Assembly (NCBI GenBank): GCA_017618715.1 | Contig: JAFZTS010000031.1 | Coordinates: 1 to 64,000 of the forward strand | Direction of reading: 5' to 3' | Origin: Bacteroidales bacterium | GTDB taxonomy: Bacteria > Bacteroidota > Bacteroidia > Bacteroidales > UBA3663 | DNA length: 64,000 nt | Shown: piece after piece, positions 35,787-48,200 of the stretch | How positions within the stretch are numbered: the first letter of the stretch is position 1 | Layout of the letters: every line of letters begins with the position of its first letter | Notes under the pieces: model-generated | What the model saw: only the letters and a program-made list of their open reading frames with translations | Database searches by the model: none | What the model was told of the DNA's origin: nothing | Translations under genes and position numbers: made by a program

Positions 35787-37352
35787 ATGTATAGAATCTA
35801 TTTGCTGCTCCTCTCGGCTTTCCTGTTGTTCGCTTCGTGCAACGAGCATCCCAACTTTGCGCGGAATGATATTCAGACCTGCACATCGAAACATTTCGCG
35901 GGCTATTTCGTGCCCGATGGCGTGGGGAGCCATGGCATACTGTTTGTCGATAAGGGTAAACTCTTTGCCGAAGAGCATCGTGTTGAGGTGTCGAAGAGGT
36001 TTGGCAGAACCTACGTGGAGGGCGAGGACCTTGAACGCACGCGTTGCACCTTGACGCGCTACAGCAATCCCGCACAGTTGGCCATCAGCGAGGGAGTGGA
36101 CTACTTGAAGCCGCATTGCAACATTACTACGACGCGCGAAGTGGAGTATGGCAAGGCGAAGGGTTTCTGGACTTCCTATCCCTACGACAATTCGGGAAAC
36201 TACGGCAGAATTGTGATTGACAAGCTGGAGGACCTGCTTAGAAACGAGCCTGAGGAACTGTCGCTGCGACTCGATGTCTATGCTCCAGACGACAAGGAGG
36301 GGACACCCCTGCGGCCGCTGCTCGTCATGATCCATGAGGGTGCCTTCTTCTCGGGCGACAAGGCCGACGATGCTTCGCTCCGATGGTGCGAGAAGTTTGC
36401 CGCGTGTGGCTATGTGGCTGTTTCGATCAATTACCGCATGGGCTACAACCTGTTTTCATCCACCATTGCTGAAGCTGCCTACAGTGCTCTACAGGACGTG
36501 AATGCTGCCATCCGTTACATGCTTTCGCATCGCGAGGAGTATAGGATTGATCCCGATAAGATCTTCCTGACAGGTTGCAGCGCAGGAGCCATTGCCGCGT
36601 TGAATGCGGCTTTCATGAACGACGCGAACATCCCTGAGTCGATGAAGGAGGTGGCTGCCAAGCTGGGACCGCTCACAGCTATCCCTGTCACACCTGCCTA
36701 CGACGAACCTTTCACCGTCCGCGCTGTGGGTAACATGTGGGGCGCTGTGCTTGACCCCGAGATACTGAAGTCCTCGCCTACGTCTATCATCTCTTTCCAC
36801 GGCAAATATGATCCTGTGGTCCCCTTCGGTGTAGGCATTCCTTTCGAACCCATGGTGAAAGAGATGCTTCGCGAGATGCCTGGAGGCAGTTGGGCAGGAG
36901 GCTATTTGACCAAGAAGGTGATGCCCGTGGTCTATGGCTCGTCGTGTGTCGATGCCGAGGCCAAACAGATCGGCAAGCGTTCGGAACTGCACGCCTACAA
37001 CATCCACAAGCATACGTTGGTGCGCAATGACGACACCGGAGTGTTGAACGAGCTGCATGAAGAGTTCTTCAAGCTAATGAACGCCTTCTTTGTCGATGAG
37101 ATGATCGGGCACCCCGTCGTTTTAAGGCATGACTTTTCGGATGCACAACTGTTCTATCTCGAACATCCCGACAACGTGAAGGAGTGCAGTTGGTCGGTTC
37201 AGGGCGGCTTCATCATCGAAGCAATAGAGCCCAAGGGCGTGCGAGTATTGTATAAAAAAGATGCCCTTGAACGAGACATCATCGTCAAGGGCGTCTATAC
37301 TTCGGGCATCGCTTTTGAGAAAACGTTCCCACTCAATACCTCATTGCAATAA
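35787..37352 (+). CDS. Lipoprotein alpha/beta-hydrolase (carboxylesterase-like)
   Basis: This 521-residue protein has a lipoprotein signal ending at Cys18 (LFASC). Residues about 160-430 form an alpha/beta-hydrolase: the oxyanion region LLVMIHEGAFFSGDKADDAS, the nucleophile elbow GCSAG (GxSxG, about 267), and an acid/His pair plausibly in the FHGKYDPVVPF segment and near HAYNIHKH. A C-terminal domain of about 90 residues looks like the Bacteroidota C-terminal beta-sandwich (VLYKKDALERDIIVKGVYTSG). The likely substrate is an acetylated or feruloylated polysaccharide or a lipid, not decidable here. Monocistronic. Confidence 0.82.
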   Translation: MYRIYLLLLSAFLLFASCNEHPNFARNDIQTCTSKHFAGYFVPDGVGSHGILFVDKGKLFAEEHRVEVSKRFGRTYVEGEDLERTRCTLTRYSNPAQLAISEGVDYLKPHCNITTTREVEYGKAKGFWTSYPYDNSGNYGRIVIDKLEDLLRNEPEELSLRLDVYAPDDKEGTPLRPLLVMIHEGAFFSGDKADDASLRWCEKFAACGYVAVSINYRMGYNLFSSTIAEAAYSALQDVNAAIRYMLSHREEYRIDPDKIFLTGCSAGAIAALNAAFMNDANIPESMKEVAAKLGPLTAIPVTPAYDEPFTVRAVGNMWGAVLDPEILKSSPTSIISFHGKYDPVVPFGVGIPFEPMVKEMLREMPGGSWAGGYLTKKVMPVVYGSSCVDAEAKQIGKRSELHAYNIHKHTLVRNDDTGVLNELHEEFFKLMNAFFVDEMIGHPVVLRHDFSDAQLFYLEHPDNVKECSWSVQGGFIIEAIEPKGVRVLYKKDALERDIIVKGVYTSGIAFEKTFPLNTSLQ

Positions 37353-37372
37353 TCACTTTGGCCCCAAAAACA

Positions 37373-37408
37373 CGTCACCCGACTTTCTTGAAGGAAGGCC
37401 GGGTGATG
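37373..37408. terminator. Hairpin between convergent esterase and antiporter genes
   Basis: CGTCACCCG and CGGGTGATG form the outer stem, with CTTTCTT/AAGGAAG able to extend it, followed by TTTTG on the plus strand. It probably ends the esterase transcript and perhaps the antiporter transcript. Confidence 0.75.
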
Positions 37409-37443
37409 TTTTGTATCATATTATCGATCGTGACAAATGGTCA

Positions 37444-38730
37444 TCAGATGCAGATGAGCTGGACGATGATGTAGATGGGGAGGCAGACGATGAGCGAGAA
37501 CTTGAACATGTAGCCAAAGAATGATGGCATCTTGATTCCGCTCTGTTCTGCAATCGACTTCACCATGAAGTTTGGACCATTGCCGATGTAGGTGAGTGCT
37601 CCGAAGAATACGGCACCTACGGAGATAGCCTTGAGGAAAGCTTCGGCAGCAAGACCTGGGATGGAAGCGTTCTCGGGAGCCATGGAGTTGAAGACGAGGG
37701 CTGTCGGCGCATTGTCGAGGAAGGCAGAGAGCGAACCGGTGCAGTAGAGGTACTGCCAAGGCTCACGAAGCACCTGCTGGATGGATTCTTTCATGTCGTG
37801 GAGGAACATGAGGGCAGGAGTCATGGTGGCGAAGATGCCGACGAAGACGCAAGCGACCTCAAGGATAGGTACCCACGAATAGTGGTTGGCGATACGGGTC
37901 GATTTCTTGGTGGTCCACATCGAAAGGATGATGATGAGGATAAATACCCATTCGCGGAGCAGACGGAGGTAGAACGGAGCATCATGTGCACCCATGGCAG
38001 GGATGTACTTGGAGTTGATGAACATCGTGGAGCAGACGACGCAGAGCAGCCACAGGATGTTGATCTTGCCCCCTACGGCAATCTTATGCACATTGGTGTT
38101 GTCGGCGAGAAGATTCTCCGGCGGCTCCTTCTTGTAGTAGTGCAAATCCACGAAGTAATAGGTGACGAGCAGCAGCACACCGCAGAGCGCCCATTCGGGG
38201 ATGAGGTTGAGGAACCATGTGAATTCGGCACCCTTCAGGAAGAGGAGGAAGAGCGGCGGGTCGCCAAGCGGGGTGAGCAGACCACCGCAGTTGGCCACGA
38301 TGGCGATGAAGAAAAGGATGGTGTGCGCCTTGTACTTGCGCTCGGAAATGGTCTGGATGAGCAGACGGATGAGCAGCATGGCTGCACCTGTGGTACCCAT
38401 GAATGAGGCAAGCACAAAACCGATGGCCATGATGATGGTGTTGGTTTTTGGTGTGGCGACAAGGTCACCCATAATACAGATGCCACCTGTGGTGACGAAG
38501 AGTGCCATAAGCAGGAGAATGAACGGCACGTAGTCGTAGATCATCTGGTGCTCAAGCTCGTGAGACATGCCGTTGGCAATAAGCCAGATGGCAACGGGTA
38601 CGCCTAAGATCAGCGAGACGTACAGCTTGTGGAGGTTGCTTTCCCACCATTCCTCGAGCTTGGTGAGCGGGAGGATGGCGATACAGAGCAGCATTACCAC
38701 AAACGGGATAAGCATGTAGCCGGGAATCAT
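37444..38730 (-). CDS. nhaD: NhaD-type sodium:proton antiporter
   Basis: This 428-residue membrane protein has about 11-12 TM helices of the ion-transporter superfamily. Conserved segments are FMGTTGAAMLLIRLLI, ANCGGLLTPLGDPPLFLLFL and SAFLDNAPTALVF in the discontinuous helices of the two repeats, all typical of NhaD/ArsB-like Na+/H+ antiporters in Bacteroidota. It would exchange sodium or lithium for protons at the inner membrane. It is cotranscribed with lepA, 44 nt upstream. Confidence 0.9.
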   Translation of the reverse strand: MIPGYMLIPFVVMLLCIAILPLTKLEEWWESNLHKLYVSLILGVPVAIWLIANGMSHELEHQMIYDYVPFILLLMALFVTTGGICIMGDLVATPKTNTIIMAIGFVLASFMGTTGAAMLLIRLLIQTISERKYKAHTILFFIAIVANCGGLLTPLGDPPLFLLFLKGAEFTWFLNLIPEWALCGVLLLVTYYFVDLHYYKKEPPENLLADNTNVHKIAVGGKINILWLLCVVCSTMFINSKYIPAMGAHDAPFYLRLLREWVFILIIILSMWTTKKSTRIANHYSWVPILEVACVFVGIFATMTPALMFLHDMKESIQQVLREPWQYLYCTGSLSAFLDNAPTALVFNSMAPENASIPGLAAEAFLKAISVGAVFFGALTYIGNGPNFMVKSIAEQSGIKMPSFFGYMFKFSLIVCLPIYIIVQLICI

Positions 38731-38774
38731 AGTAGTATAGATAAAGTTATTTTATAAAATAATTAAAGATTTCT

Positions 38775-40607
<1,833 letters not shown>

Positions 40608-40632
40608 TGAAGACACTATACAGTTTCGGGCG

Positions 40633-40664
40633 CAAATATAATTAAAAACTGCGAAATGTCCAAA
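40633..40664 (-). promoter_or_regulatory. lepA promoter
   Basis: On the minus strand TTTG (40664-40661), 20 nt, TATATTTG (40640-40633). It lies against the stop of the upstream GH2 gene (40666-40668). Confidence 0.87.
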
Positions 40665-40665
40665 T

Positions 40666-43254
40666 TTATTGGCAAATTATTGTGATTGATTGCTCCTTTA
40701 ACCCATCAGATGACACTTTCAGCAACGAATTACCTGCTGTTTCGGAGGCTTTGAGGATGGCCATAGCCTGCCCTCGGAAGAGGGTGGGAGTGAGGCTGCC
40801 GAACGACTCCATATCATCGGGACGGGCATTGCCGCTGCCTACCAATTGCTGCACGGGAGAGGGTTGCAGAGTGATGCGACGACCCGTTTCGGGAACGAGG
40901 CGACCCCGGGCGTCGATGAGTTCGATGAGGACGTAGCAGAGGTCCTGCCCGTCGGCGCGTAATGTGGTGCGGTTAGGCGTGAGACGTAGTGCAACGGGAC
41001 GACCAGGCGTAACGAGCGTGGCGGGATTGAGGCCGCGATGCTGGCTGTGGGTGTAATGGGACGCATTGCCACGCTGTAGGCTCACCTCGTTATGATTGCG
41101 GGCTTGGAGCTTGCCCGGCTGGTAGCGCACCATGGCTTGACCCATGTAGGATGTATCGTTGATAACCACTTCGGCCACGAGACTGTCGTTGAGGAAAAGC
41201 GAGACGAGGCTGTCGCGGCTATAGACATTGACGCGAACGCTGTCGCCTTCGCATCCGGGTTGGTACCATTGGTGCTCTTCGTCCATCCAACCCCAATAGC
41301 TGATGCTGGGACGTTCGCCACCCTTGCGCGAGGGTTCGACGTTGATGGCCAAAGGATAGTCACCGCACACCACATCGTGGTAATAGCTCTGCGGCTTGCG
41401 TTGTCCGATGAGGTCTAGGTCGCCGCACCAGCCGTTGTACCAGGGCCAGGGCATGAAGAAGTGGACATTCTCCTGCGCATCCTTGGTGAGGCAGTTGGCG
41501 ATGCCGGCTTCGCCGATGTAGTCCATGCCCGTCCAGATGAAGTCGCCGATGACCCAGGGGAGGTCTTCGACACGTCGCCAGTCGGAGGCCAGTTCGCAAG
41601 CCACCGTCTCGGAGCCATACATCACGCGACGCGGTGCTTCACGATGCTCAGGCTCGTAGTTCCAGACACGATAGTTGTAGCCCGATATGTCGAGCGAACG
41701 CGTGGCTGGTTCAATGGAGAGGCGACCGGTGCGATCCTTGTTCCAGATGGAGTTGATGCCCATGGTGATGGGGCGTGTGTCGTCGAGGTCGAGGATGGCC
41801 GAACGCAGGCGCGCTGCGATGACGATGCCGAGCGAGTCGGCACGTTCGGGTATCTCGTTGCCGATGGAATACATGATGACCGAGGGATGGTTGCGGTCGC
41901 GACACACGAGGGCCTGCATGTCGCGGATCGAAAGGCTGTCGAAATAGAGGTGATAGTCGTGCTTGTTCTTGGTGCGGTGCCACATGTCGAAGGCTTCGTC
42001 GATGACGAGCATGCCCTGGCGGTCGCATTCGTTCATCAGCGATTCCGACATCGGGTTGTGGCTGCCACGAATGGCATTGAAGCCTGCCTGCCTGAGCAGT
42101 TCTATCTTGCGTTGTTCGGCACGGTCGTAGGCACGGGCACCAAGCAGGCCGTTGTCGTGATGCACACAGGCACCGCGCAGCAGGGTGGGGCGGCCATTGA
42201 GGAGGAAGCCATTGTCGGCACTGAATTCGATGGTGCGGATGCCGATGGGAATCTTGATTTCGTCGGCATTGGAGCCATGACGTGCCTTGATATGGAGCGT
42301 ATAGAGGACGGGATGTTCGCAGCTCCAAAGGTAGGCATTCTTTACCTTCAGCTTTTTATCGAACGAGGCTGCATTTTCCTCGACCACTGCCATGTCTTCG
42401 ATCTGTGACACGATGGTATTGCCATCGGGACCGATGAGCTCGATGGTGTAGCGTATCATCTCTTCGTTCGGCAGTTCTTCGGGCATAAGGTTGGCGATAC
42501 GGGCCGTGACATCAATCTCGGCCTCCTCGGCTATTTGATGGTTTGGGCTGATTCCACTGAGGTTGGTGGTGCGTGCAAAGGTTTGCCATGTGTCGAGCTT
42601 CAGAGGGTCGGTGATGATGAGCCAGACATGGCGATAGATGCCGGCACCGGCATACCAGCGCGAATTGCGCCCCTCGTTGACGACCTGCACGGTGATGAAG
42701 TTGTCGGCTTCGCCGTTGAAGTGTCCCTTGGCATCGCGGAGCAGGTAGTCGGTGATGTCGAAACGGAAGGTGGAGTAGCCGTACATGTTGCTGCCCACTT
42801 CCTGACCATTTACCCAGACGTAGGTTTGGTTGTAGGCACCTTCGAAGTAGAGTTCCACACGCTGGTTGCTGTTGATGCTGTATCGTTCGTTCTGAAGTTT
42901 CAGTTTCTTGACATACCATCCTTCGCCACCCAGTGTCCAACCCGTTGCTGCCTTGCCCGGTGATGTTTCGGCAAAGGGGCCGATGACCTGCATCGTGTCG
43001 GGAATGTTGTTGATTCGTCGGTCGCGTGGCAGGGCTGCAAAGTCGTGTGGCAGGGAGATGCGCTGCCAGCCCAGTGTGTCATAATGGCTTGCATCATAGT
43101 TTATCGCCTCGGGGTGGGAGCCCTCGATGAAGTACCAGTTCCTGTCGAAAAGTACACGTCGTGGCATGGTGCTGCGTGTAAGCACCTGCACGACAATGTA
43201 TCCGATAGCCAGCAGTGTGACGATGATGAGAAGTATGAGCGGTTTCTGCTTCAT
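40666..43254 (-). CDS. Glycoside hydrolase family 2 (beta-galactosidase-like), membrane-anchored
   Basis: An 862-residue protein with an uncleaved-looking N-terminal TM segment (about 5-26). The order is: sugar-binding jelly roll (about 33-220), Ig-like domain (about 225-335), TIM barrel (about 337-620), then C-terminal Ig-like domains with an invasin-like strand set ([23 protein letters not shown]). The acid/base Glu is in SIGNEIPE (about 470) and the nucleophile Glu in MYGSETVA (about 548). The [12 protein letters not shown] motif is the usual GH2 substrate loop. Activity on beta-galactosides or beta-glucuronides cannot be decided. A single gene, not in a polysaccharide-utilisation locus. 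Confidence 0.92.
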   Translation of the reverse strand: MKQKPLILLIIVTLLAIGYIVVQVLTRSTMPRRVLFDRNWYFIEGSHPEAINYDASHYDTLGWQRISLPHDFAALPRDRRINNIPDTMQVIGPFAETSPGKAATGWTLGGEGWYVKKLKLQNERYSINSNQRVELYFEGAYNQTYVWVNGQEVGSNMYGYSTFRFDITDYLLRDAKGHFNGEADNFITVQVVNEGRNSRWYAGAGIYRHVWLIITDPLKLDTWQTFARTTNLSGISPNHQIAEEAEIDVTARIANLMPEELPNEEMIRYTIELIGPDGNTIVSQIEDMAVVEENAASFDKKLKVKNAYLWSCEHPVLYTLHIKARHGSNADEIKIPIGIRTIEFSADNGFLLNGRPTLLRGACVHHDNGLLGARAYDRAEQRKIELLRQAGFNAIRGSHNPMSESLMNECDRQGMLVIDEAFDMWHRTKNKHDYHLYFDSLSIRDMQALVCRDRNHPSVIMYSIGNEIPERADSLGIVIAARLRSAILDLDDTRPITMGINSIWNKDRTGRLSIEPATRSLDISGYNYRVWNYEPEHREAPRRVMYGSETVACELASDWRRVEDLPWVIGDFIWTGMDYIGEAGIANCLTKDAQENVHFFMPWPWYNGWCGDLDLIGQRKPQSYYHDVVCGDYPLAINVEPSRKGGERPSISYWGWMDEEHQWYQPGCEGDSVRVNVYSRDSLVSLFLNDSLVAEVVINDTSYMGQAMVRYQPGKLQARNHNEVSLQRGNASHYTHSQHRGLNPATLVTPGRPVALRLTPNRTTLRADGQDLCYVLIELIDARGRLVPETGRRITLQPSPVQQLVGSGNARPDDMESFGSLTPTLFRGQAMAILKASETAGNSLLKVSSDGLKEQSITIICQ

Positions 43255-43627
43255 AGTGTGTCAAAGGGGCATGTATCAAAATGCACGGCAAAGATACGTG
43301 TTTTTTCAATACGATGGAACAAAACGATCTGTTTTTTTGCGTTGATCTTCTTTATTTTCCTTTTGCTACAGTTTTCCTCCCTTTATCTTATTGTAATTCT
43401 ATTCTCTTATCTTTTATCTTTTTCATCAACTCTCGAAGATGCTTTTTGCAATGAATGGATAGCAAATATGATAGGTGATTGTTAATTTTATAATTTAGTT
43501 TCTATTTTTCTTTGCAACCATTCCTGTTTTTTTTTATTCTCTCTATATTTGTACACGAATTCCTAAATTGAATGGACAGAGAGATGAGCTCTTTGAACTT
43601 TTATAGATAATAATAATATTCAATGTT
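43255..43627. other. 373-bp AT-rich intergenic region with divergent -7 elements
   Basis: No gene is seen. A minus-strand TATCTTTG at 43289-43296 is the likely -7 element of the GH2 gene, and TATATTTG at 43544-43551 that of the 43628 gene. Neither has a clear TTTG at 19-21 bp. The centre is poly-T rich. Confidence 0.65.
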
Positions 43628-44350
43628 ATGAAGAAAATAGTTTTACTCTGCATGGTGTTTTTCACCATAAACACAATTGGTTTGGCCAATGATTCTAGAA
43701 TTTATGACATTGTCCAAAGGAATGATACTTTATTGGTGGTTTGTGACCCTGAAGGTTTGTTTTGGGGGCAGCCTTTATCGGAGGGAGTAAGTACGGAATG
43801 GATTAGGGCAACATATCATGAACCCGATTTCAATACGTTGACGGATAGCGAAATGTTCCCGCACGAGGACGAGGATGGCGTTTGTTCATGCGGTGGGCCT
43901 GAGACTTTTTGGGTTGTCGGCAAGAAAGATACTTTGTGTTTTCAAGTAAAGTATGTCCAGCCCGAAAATGGTGGACCTTCTATTTCTACTGATAAATGGG
44001 AGTATATATTTGGCCATATTCGCGACACATTAATTGTCTTTGGGGGCATCAGGGTAGGGATGAGCATTCAAGATGTGGCTGAAAGATTCCACTTGCCTAA
44101 AGATGTTGATATCATTAGTTGTAATGTCTTCCATTTGGTTGCACCCGACCTTTTTGATGAGCTAATTTATGAAGAGGGAGTAAGCTACTATCATGTCATT
44201 GGACATTCGAACCCCTATGATTATAGTTATTTTGATGTGCCGAGGATTTCGTATGCTGGAGTTGAACTGCGTGTTAAAGAGGGTAAAGTCTTCGAGATCT
44301 CCACAGGTTGGTATTATACCAGTAGTAATACAGTCAAATGGGGTCAATAA
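43628..44350 (+). CDS. Secreted protein of unknown function
   Basis: This 240-residue protein has a signal peptide (MKKIVLLCMVFFTINTIGLA). The mature part has a CSC motif (GVCSCGGPETFWVVGKKDTL) and a segment VGMSIQDVAERFHLP, resembling the 'G-M-x-x-x-x-V' start of small periplasmic BamE-like repeats, though the match is weak. It is coded by DNA more AT-rich than most of the window. No function assigned. No terminator is seen before the convergent 44384 gene. Confidence 0.7.
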   Translation: MKKIVLLCMVFFTINTIGLANDSRIYDIVQRNDTLLVVCDPEGLFWGQPLSEGVSTEWIRATYHEPDFNTLTDSEMFPHEDEDGVCSCGGPETFWVVGKKDTLCFQVKYVQPENGGPSISTDKWEYIFGHIRDTLIVFGGIRVGMSIQDVAERFHLPKDVDIISCNVFHLVAPDLFDELIYEEGVSYYHVIGHSNPYDYSYFDVPRISYAGVELRVKEGKVFEISTGWYYTSSNTVKWGQ

Positions 44351-44383
44351 CTAACACTTCTTTAGCATTTATGTTTCGAGCTA

Positions 44384-44872
44384 TTATAGCAACTTATTTG
44401 CAAAATAATAAAGGAAATAGACAGGTAATATCGTGATAATGCACCACCCGAATATAAACACCATATTCCAGGCACTCGTTGATGGGTCCGACAAGTTGGT
44501 ATTTATGAGCTCAAAGACAATGAAAGAAATCGCGATGGCCATGTAGAGCCATAAGAATGCTGACGCTTTCTTTGTATTTATGAATGGAGCAGCTATCATT
44601 GTTCCCAATACAAATGGAACAATACAAAACAAACTGATTACGGGGAATTCGAGCCAATTAACTCCTGAAATGATAAACCAAACTGCGGTTGCGATTAAAT
44701 AGGTGAGGATGCCAGCACCTGCAGAAATCAAAACCAATAGCCAATAGTTTTTGTCAGAAACACTCTTCTTGATTGATGTGATGAAACGTGATTGCATAGC
44801 TTTGAGGGGATGTTTTTCGTTTTGGAATGAGAAAAAACTATCTAAATTAGTAGAATGACCAATCTCGGCCAT
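44384..44872 (-). CDS. Small membrane protein whose start lies in the 42-bp repeat array
   Basis: This 162-residue protein has four predicted TM segments (about 43-67, 75-93, 104-122, 136-158) after a 40-residue soluble N terminus. No family recognised. The ATG at 44870-44872 and the first codons (MAEIGHS) sit inside the last, diverged unit of the 42-bp array. An internal ATG at residue 26 (MQSRFITS, base 44797) is an alternative start that would free the gene from the repeat. Transcription probably comes from upstream through the array. Confidence 0.6.
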   Translation of the reverse strand: MAEIGHSTNLDSFFSFQNEKHPLKAMQSRFITSIKKSVSDKNYWLLVLISAGAGILTYLIATAVWFIISGVNWLEFPVISLFCIVPFVLGTMIAAPFINTKKASAFLWLYMAIAISFIVFELINTNLSDPSTSAWNMVFIFGWCIITILPVYFLYYFANKLL

Positions 44873-45262
44873 GATTGGTCATGCTTTGATCAGAGAATAC
44901 CCAATTTCAGCCAAGAATGGTCATGCCGTGATTGAAGAATACCCAATTTCAGCCAAGAATGGTCATGGCGCAAACGAAGAATACCCAATCTTGGCCAAGA
45001 ATGGTCATGGCGCAAACGAAGAATAACCAATCTTGGCCAAGAATGGTCATGGTGCGAACGAAGAATAACCAATCTTGGCCAAGAATGGTCATGGTGCGAA
45101 CGAAGAATACCCAATCTTGGCCGAGAATGGTCATGGTGCAAACGAAGAATAACCAATCTTGGCCAAGAATGGTCATAGTGCGAACGAAGAATAACCAATT
45201 TCGGCCAAGAATGGTCATCCTTCTATCGGAGAATAACCAATCCTGGCGCAAAAAGGTCATGC
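44859..45262. repeat. 42-bp tandem repeat, ten in-register units
   Basis: CCAAT begins each unit at 44859, 44901, 44943, 44985, 45027, 45069, 45111, 45153, 45195 and 45237, always exactly 42 bp apart with no indels; the last unit is partial. The core is palindromic, TCTTGGCCAAGA in the central units, followed by ATGGTCATGG and a GAACGAAGAATA segment. Outer units diverge (TTTCAGCCAAGA on the left, TCCTGGCGCAAA on the right), as in an array that grows from the middle. It abuts the stop codon of the 1757-residue gene (45263) and contains the start of the 44384 gene. There are no unique spacers, so it is not a CRISPR. Because 42 is divisible by 3, open frames on both strands result automatically. 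Confidence 0.95.
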
Positions 45263-48200
45263 TTATTGTCCGATCACCACATTGGTCGAACCTGTAACAT
45301 CTGCGGCATTTCCACCTCCGTAGATATTGCCTCGGATATCGACACCGACGACGTCTTTCGTAGATTTGTCACCCGAAATGAAGGTGACAGTTGGTTCTGT
45401 ACCCACGTTGACAGTCGTATTGCCATGAACGGCAGCTGCATTGCCGCCTCCAAAGACTGTGCCAATAGCTCCAATCTCTCCAGAGTCATGTTCGGGCAAA
45501 ATAACGGTGGTGCCGTCTGTTAGTGTCCTCTCAGTGCCTGCGTAAACAGTGGTAGGTGTCATATTTGCGTTCGCACCCACAACCTCATTGATGTTCACAA
45601 TAGGATTACCCGTCACGACAGCATCTTCACCAAGTCCACCACCGAATACGCGTCCGATGCTGGTGAACGATTTGATGTTGATGGTGGGTTCGGTCTTGCC
45701 TTCAGGCGTGGTATAAGCAGCAGCATTGCCACAACCATAGAGTTCGCCGATGGTGATAGGATTACAGCCCGTCTCCTCGATGTTTACTGTGATAGAGCCC
45801 AAGATGTTGCCGCCTAAATTATTGCCACCAAATATTCTGTCGAAATGTCCGCTGGTAATGGTCAGTTCGATGTCGCCACCGATATCAGCGTTCTTGGCAC
45901 CACCATAGATTTCCCTTAGGTAATCGATACAGCCCAGCACAATCTTCGAATCGCCTTCCAAGTAAGCTTCATTGCCACCACCGTAGATCTCATCGACTAC
46001 GAGAGGACAGTCACTGGCTTTATCAATGGCTGCCTCGGCCGAGACGCGAATATCACCCTTCGTATTACTTCCTCCAAAGATGGAGTGAACGGTGCCACCA
46101 AACACGCTTGCCAATGCCTTACCGGAGCCATATTCCTCGGTTCCCTTATAGCCCACATCGGCACCATCGTTGTCTTTCCAATTAGTGCCACCATTGAGTG
46201 TGTATTTGTCCTTGCCGTTACCTCCACCGAAGACATTACCTATCTCGTAGCTTCCGATGACAATTACATCAGTAGCTGGAGTTGGCGCAGCATTGCCGCC
46301 ACCATAGACATACTCGATGCTTGTCTCTTCACAACCGTCGATAACCACTTGAACAGGCTTGCCTGTGTTGTCGTGAATTACAGTTGCATTTGAGTAGGTA
46401 TATTCAAACTGTCCATCGGCCTCCGGGTCTATTGGATCATAGGCGGCCAGGTTACCACCTCCATAGACGGCTTGCACCTCGTAGTTGTAGGCCGTGAAAA
46501 TGCCGTCTTCATCATAAGTCTTGGCATGTTCGCCGCCATCGGCCCGTGAGGTCTTGTAAACCTTCACCAGCACTGTCCCCTTAGGTGAACCATTCAGATT
46601 GTTGCAGCCGAATACACGGCCGCTCTTCACAACATCGGAATGATCACCAGAGTAATAGCTGATATTGAAGGCTGTTGCTGACGAACTGTCACTGCTACCC
46701 AGATTGACATTGACATCACCGTAAACCAATGCTTCTACTCCATCAACACCTTCAACTGGTTGAACTTTCCAGTCATCCGTTGTCTTGCCATAGGCGGGAT
46801 CGCCTTCTTGAGCGGCTTCAATTTCTTCTTGAGTATATTTCTCACCCGTAACTGCAGGTACATTTATGCGACCCAATCCACCGCCGTATGCATCGCCAGA
46901 GATTGTTCCGCCCAGCAAATTGACCGTCGTAGTATAGGTGCTGGTTGAAGGGATGGTCTCACTGTCAGTACCATAGCCTGCCGTCACATTCTTGATATTC
47001 GTATTAGCCAGAGCACCGCCACCATAGAGGCTACCCGTCACGCTGCCGCCTTGCATGTTGACCACAACACTGCCACCGACGTCACCTTCCTTGCCGCCGC
47101 CAAAGACATCCGTCCCGATGGCGCCGCCTTCAACATTTACTTCGGTTTCATCGCCGACGGCGGATTCCTCACCACCGCCATAGACGCTCCCACCCACAGT
47201 AGTGGTACCTTTGATGGTCAGGTTGGTTTGCTCGACTTCGCCAAGGGTGGTCAGGTCAACATCCGTAAAGATATCATGTTTGCCGCCTGATTCATCGATG
47301 GCAGTTGCGTTTTCCGTCAATGTGCCCGACGTCCAGTCGAAGTCTGTCGCATCTGAAAAAACGCCAGGTTCAAACATGCCTGACTGGTTGTTGAACTTAG
47401 GCAAAGTCGTAAATCCTGCACTTCTAATAGGAATAGTAGGAAGAGATGCAGAGTAACCACCGGCATAGACACTACCACTTACCGTACAATTCTCCAGTTC
47501 AGAAGTTGCAGTACCAACCACCTTGCCGATGCTGCCACCACCATAGAAATTGGTATTGATGATGCAATCCTTCAGTTTAGACTCCACATCGTTGCACTGT
47601 GCCAAAGAGAAGGATGCATACTTCACATAGAATCGTGCTCCGACCAGACCCGTTGACCATATAAAGAATTCATAACTGAAGTCGGTAGCCACACCAGGAC
47701 CTTTGTTTCCATAACTTGATTTATATTGTGTATTCTGTCCAGTGAAATACTTACCTCGGTCATTCGTGTAGTTATTCTGTAAGGTGGAGAAATTGTATGA
47801 CGTTGCATCATGAAACTTCAGTTCACTATAGGACGTTCCTCCATAGCCTGCACCAAAAAAATTGTTGAATTCGCACCCCGTAGCATTTGTAGTTACCTTA
47901 CCGTCTTTAGAGATGGCTCTGGAATAGGTGACCGTTGAACTTCCCGCTTGGTTGGTACTATATTTTGTTGAGAAAGTCGTGCCACTCTTCTGCATGTCGC
48001 CAAACTTAGGTCCTCCGCAGTAGGTCTCTACACAACTATTGGTGATATCCACTGTGATGTCACCGGTAATAGGCTTTGCCGCATTGAGGCCACCGCCATA
48101 GAAGTTCGTGATGTCGGCATTGTAAATCTGCCAATGAACATCTCCGTCAATCATCTGCTGTGCTGCACCAGCTACCTCATTAAAGCGACCACTGCTGATG

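Noticed and set aside
44859..45262. CRISPR array
   Set aside because: The whole 42-bp unit is repeated with no unique spacers and no cas genes nearby; it is a minisatellite-type tandem repeat.
44890..45297. Three overlapping repetitive reading frames on both strands through the 42-bp array
   Set aside because: A 42-bp period leaves frames open automatically when one unit lacks stops. None has a signal peptide, promoter or recognisable fold, and all consist only of 14-residue repeats.
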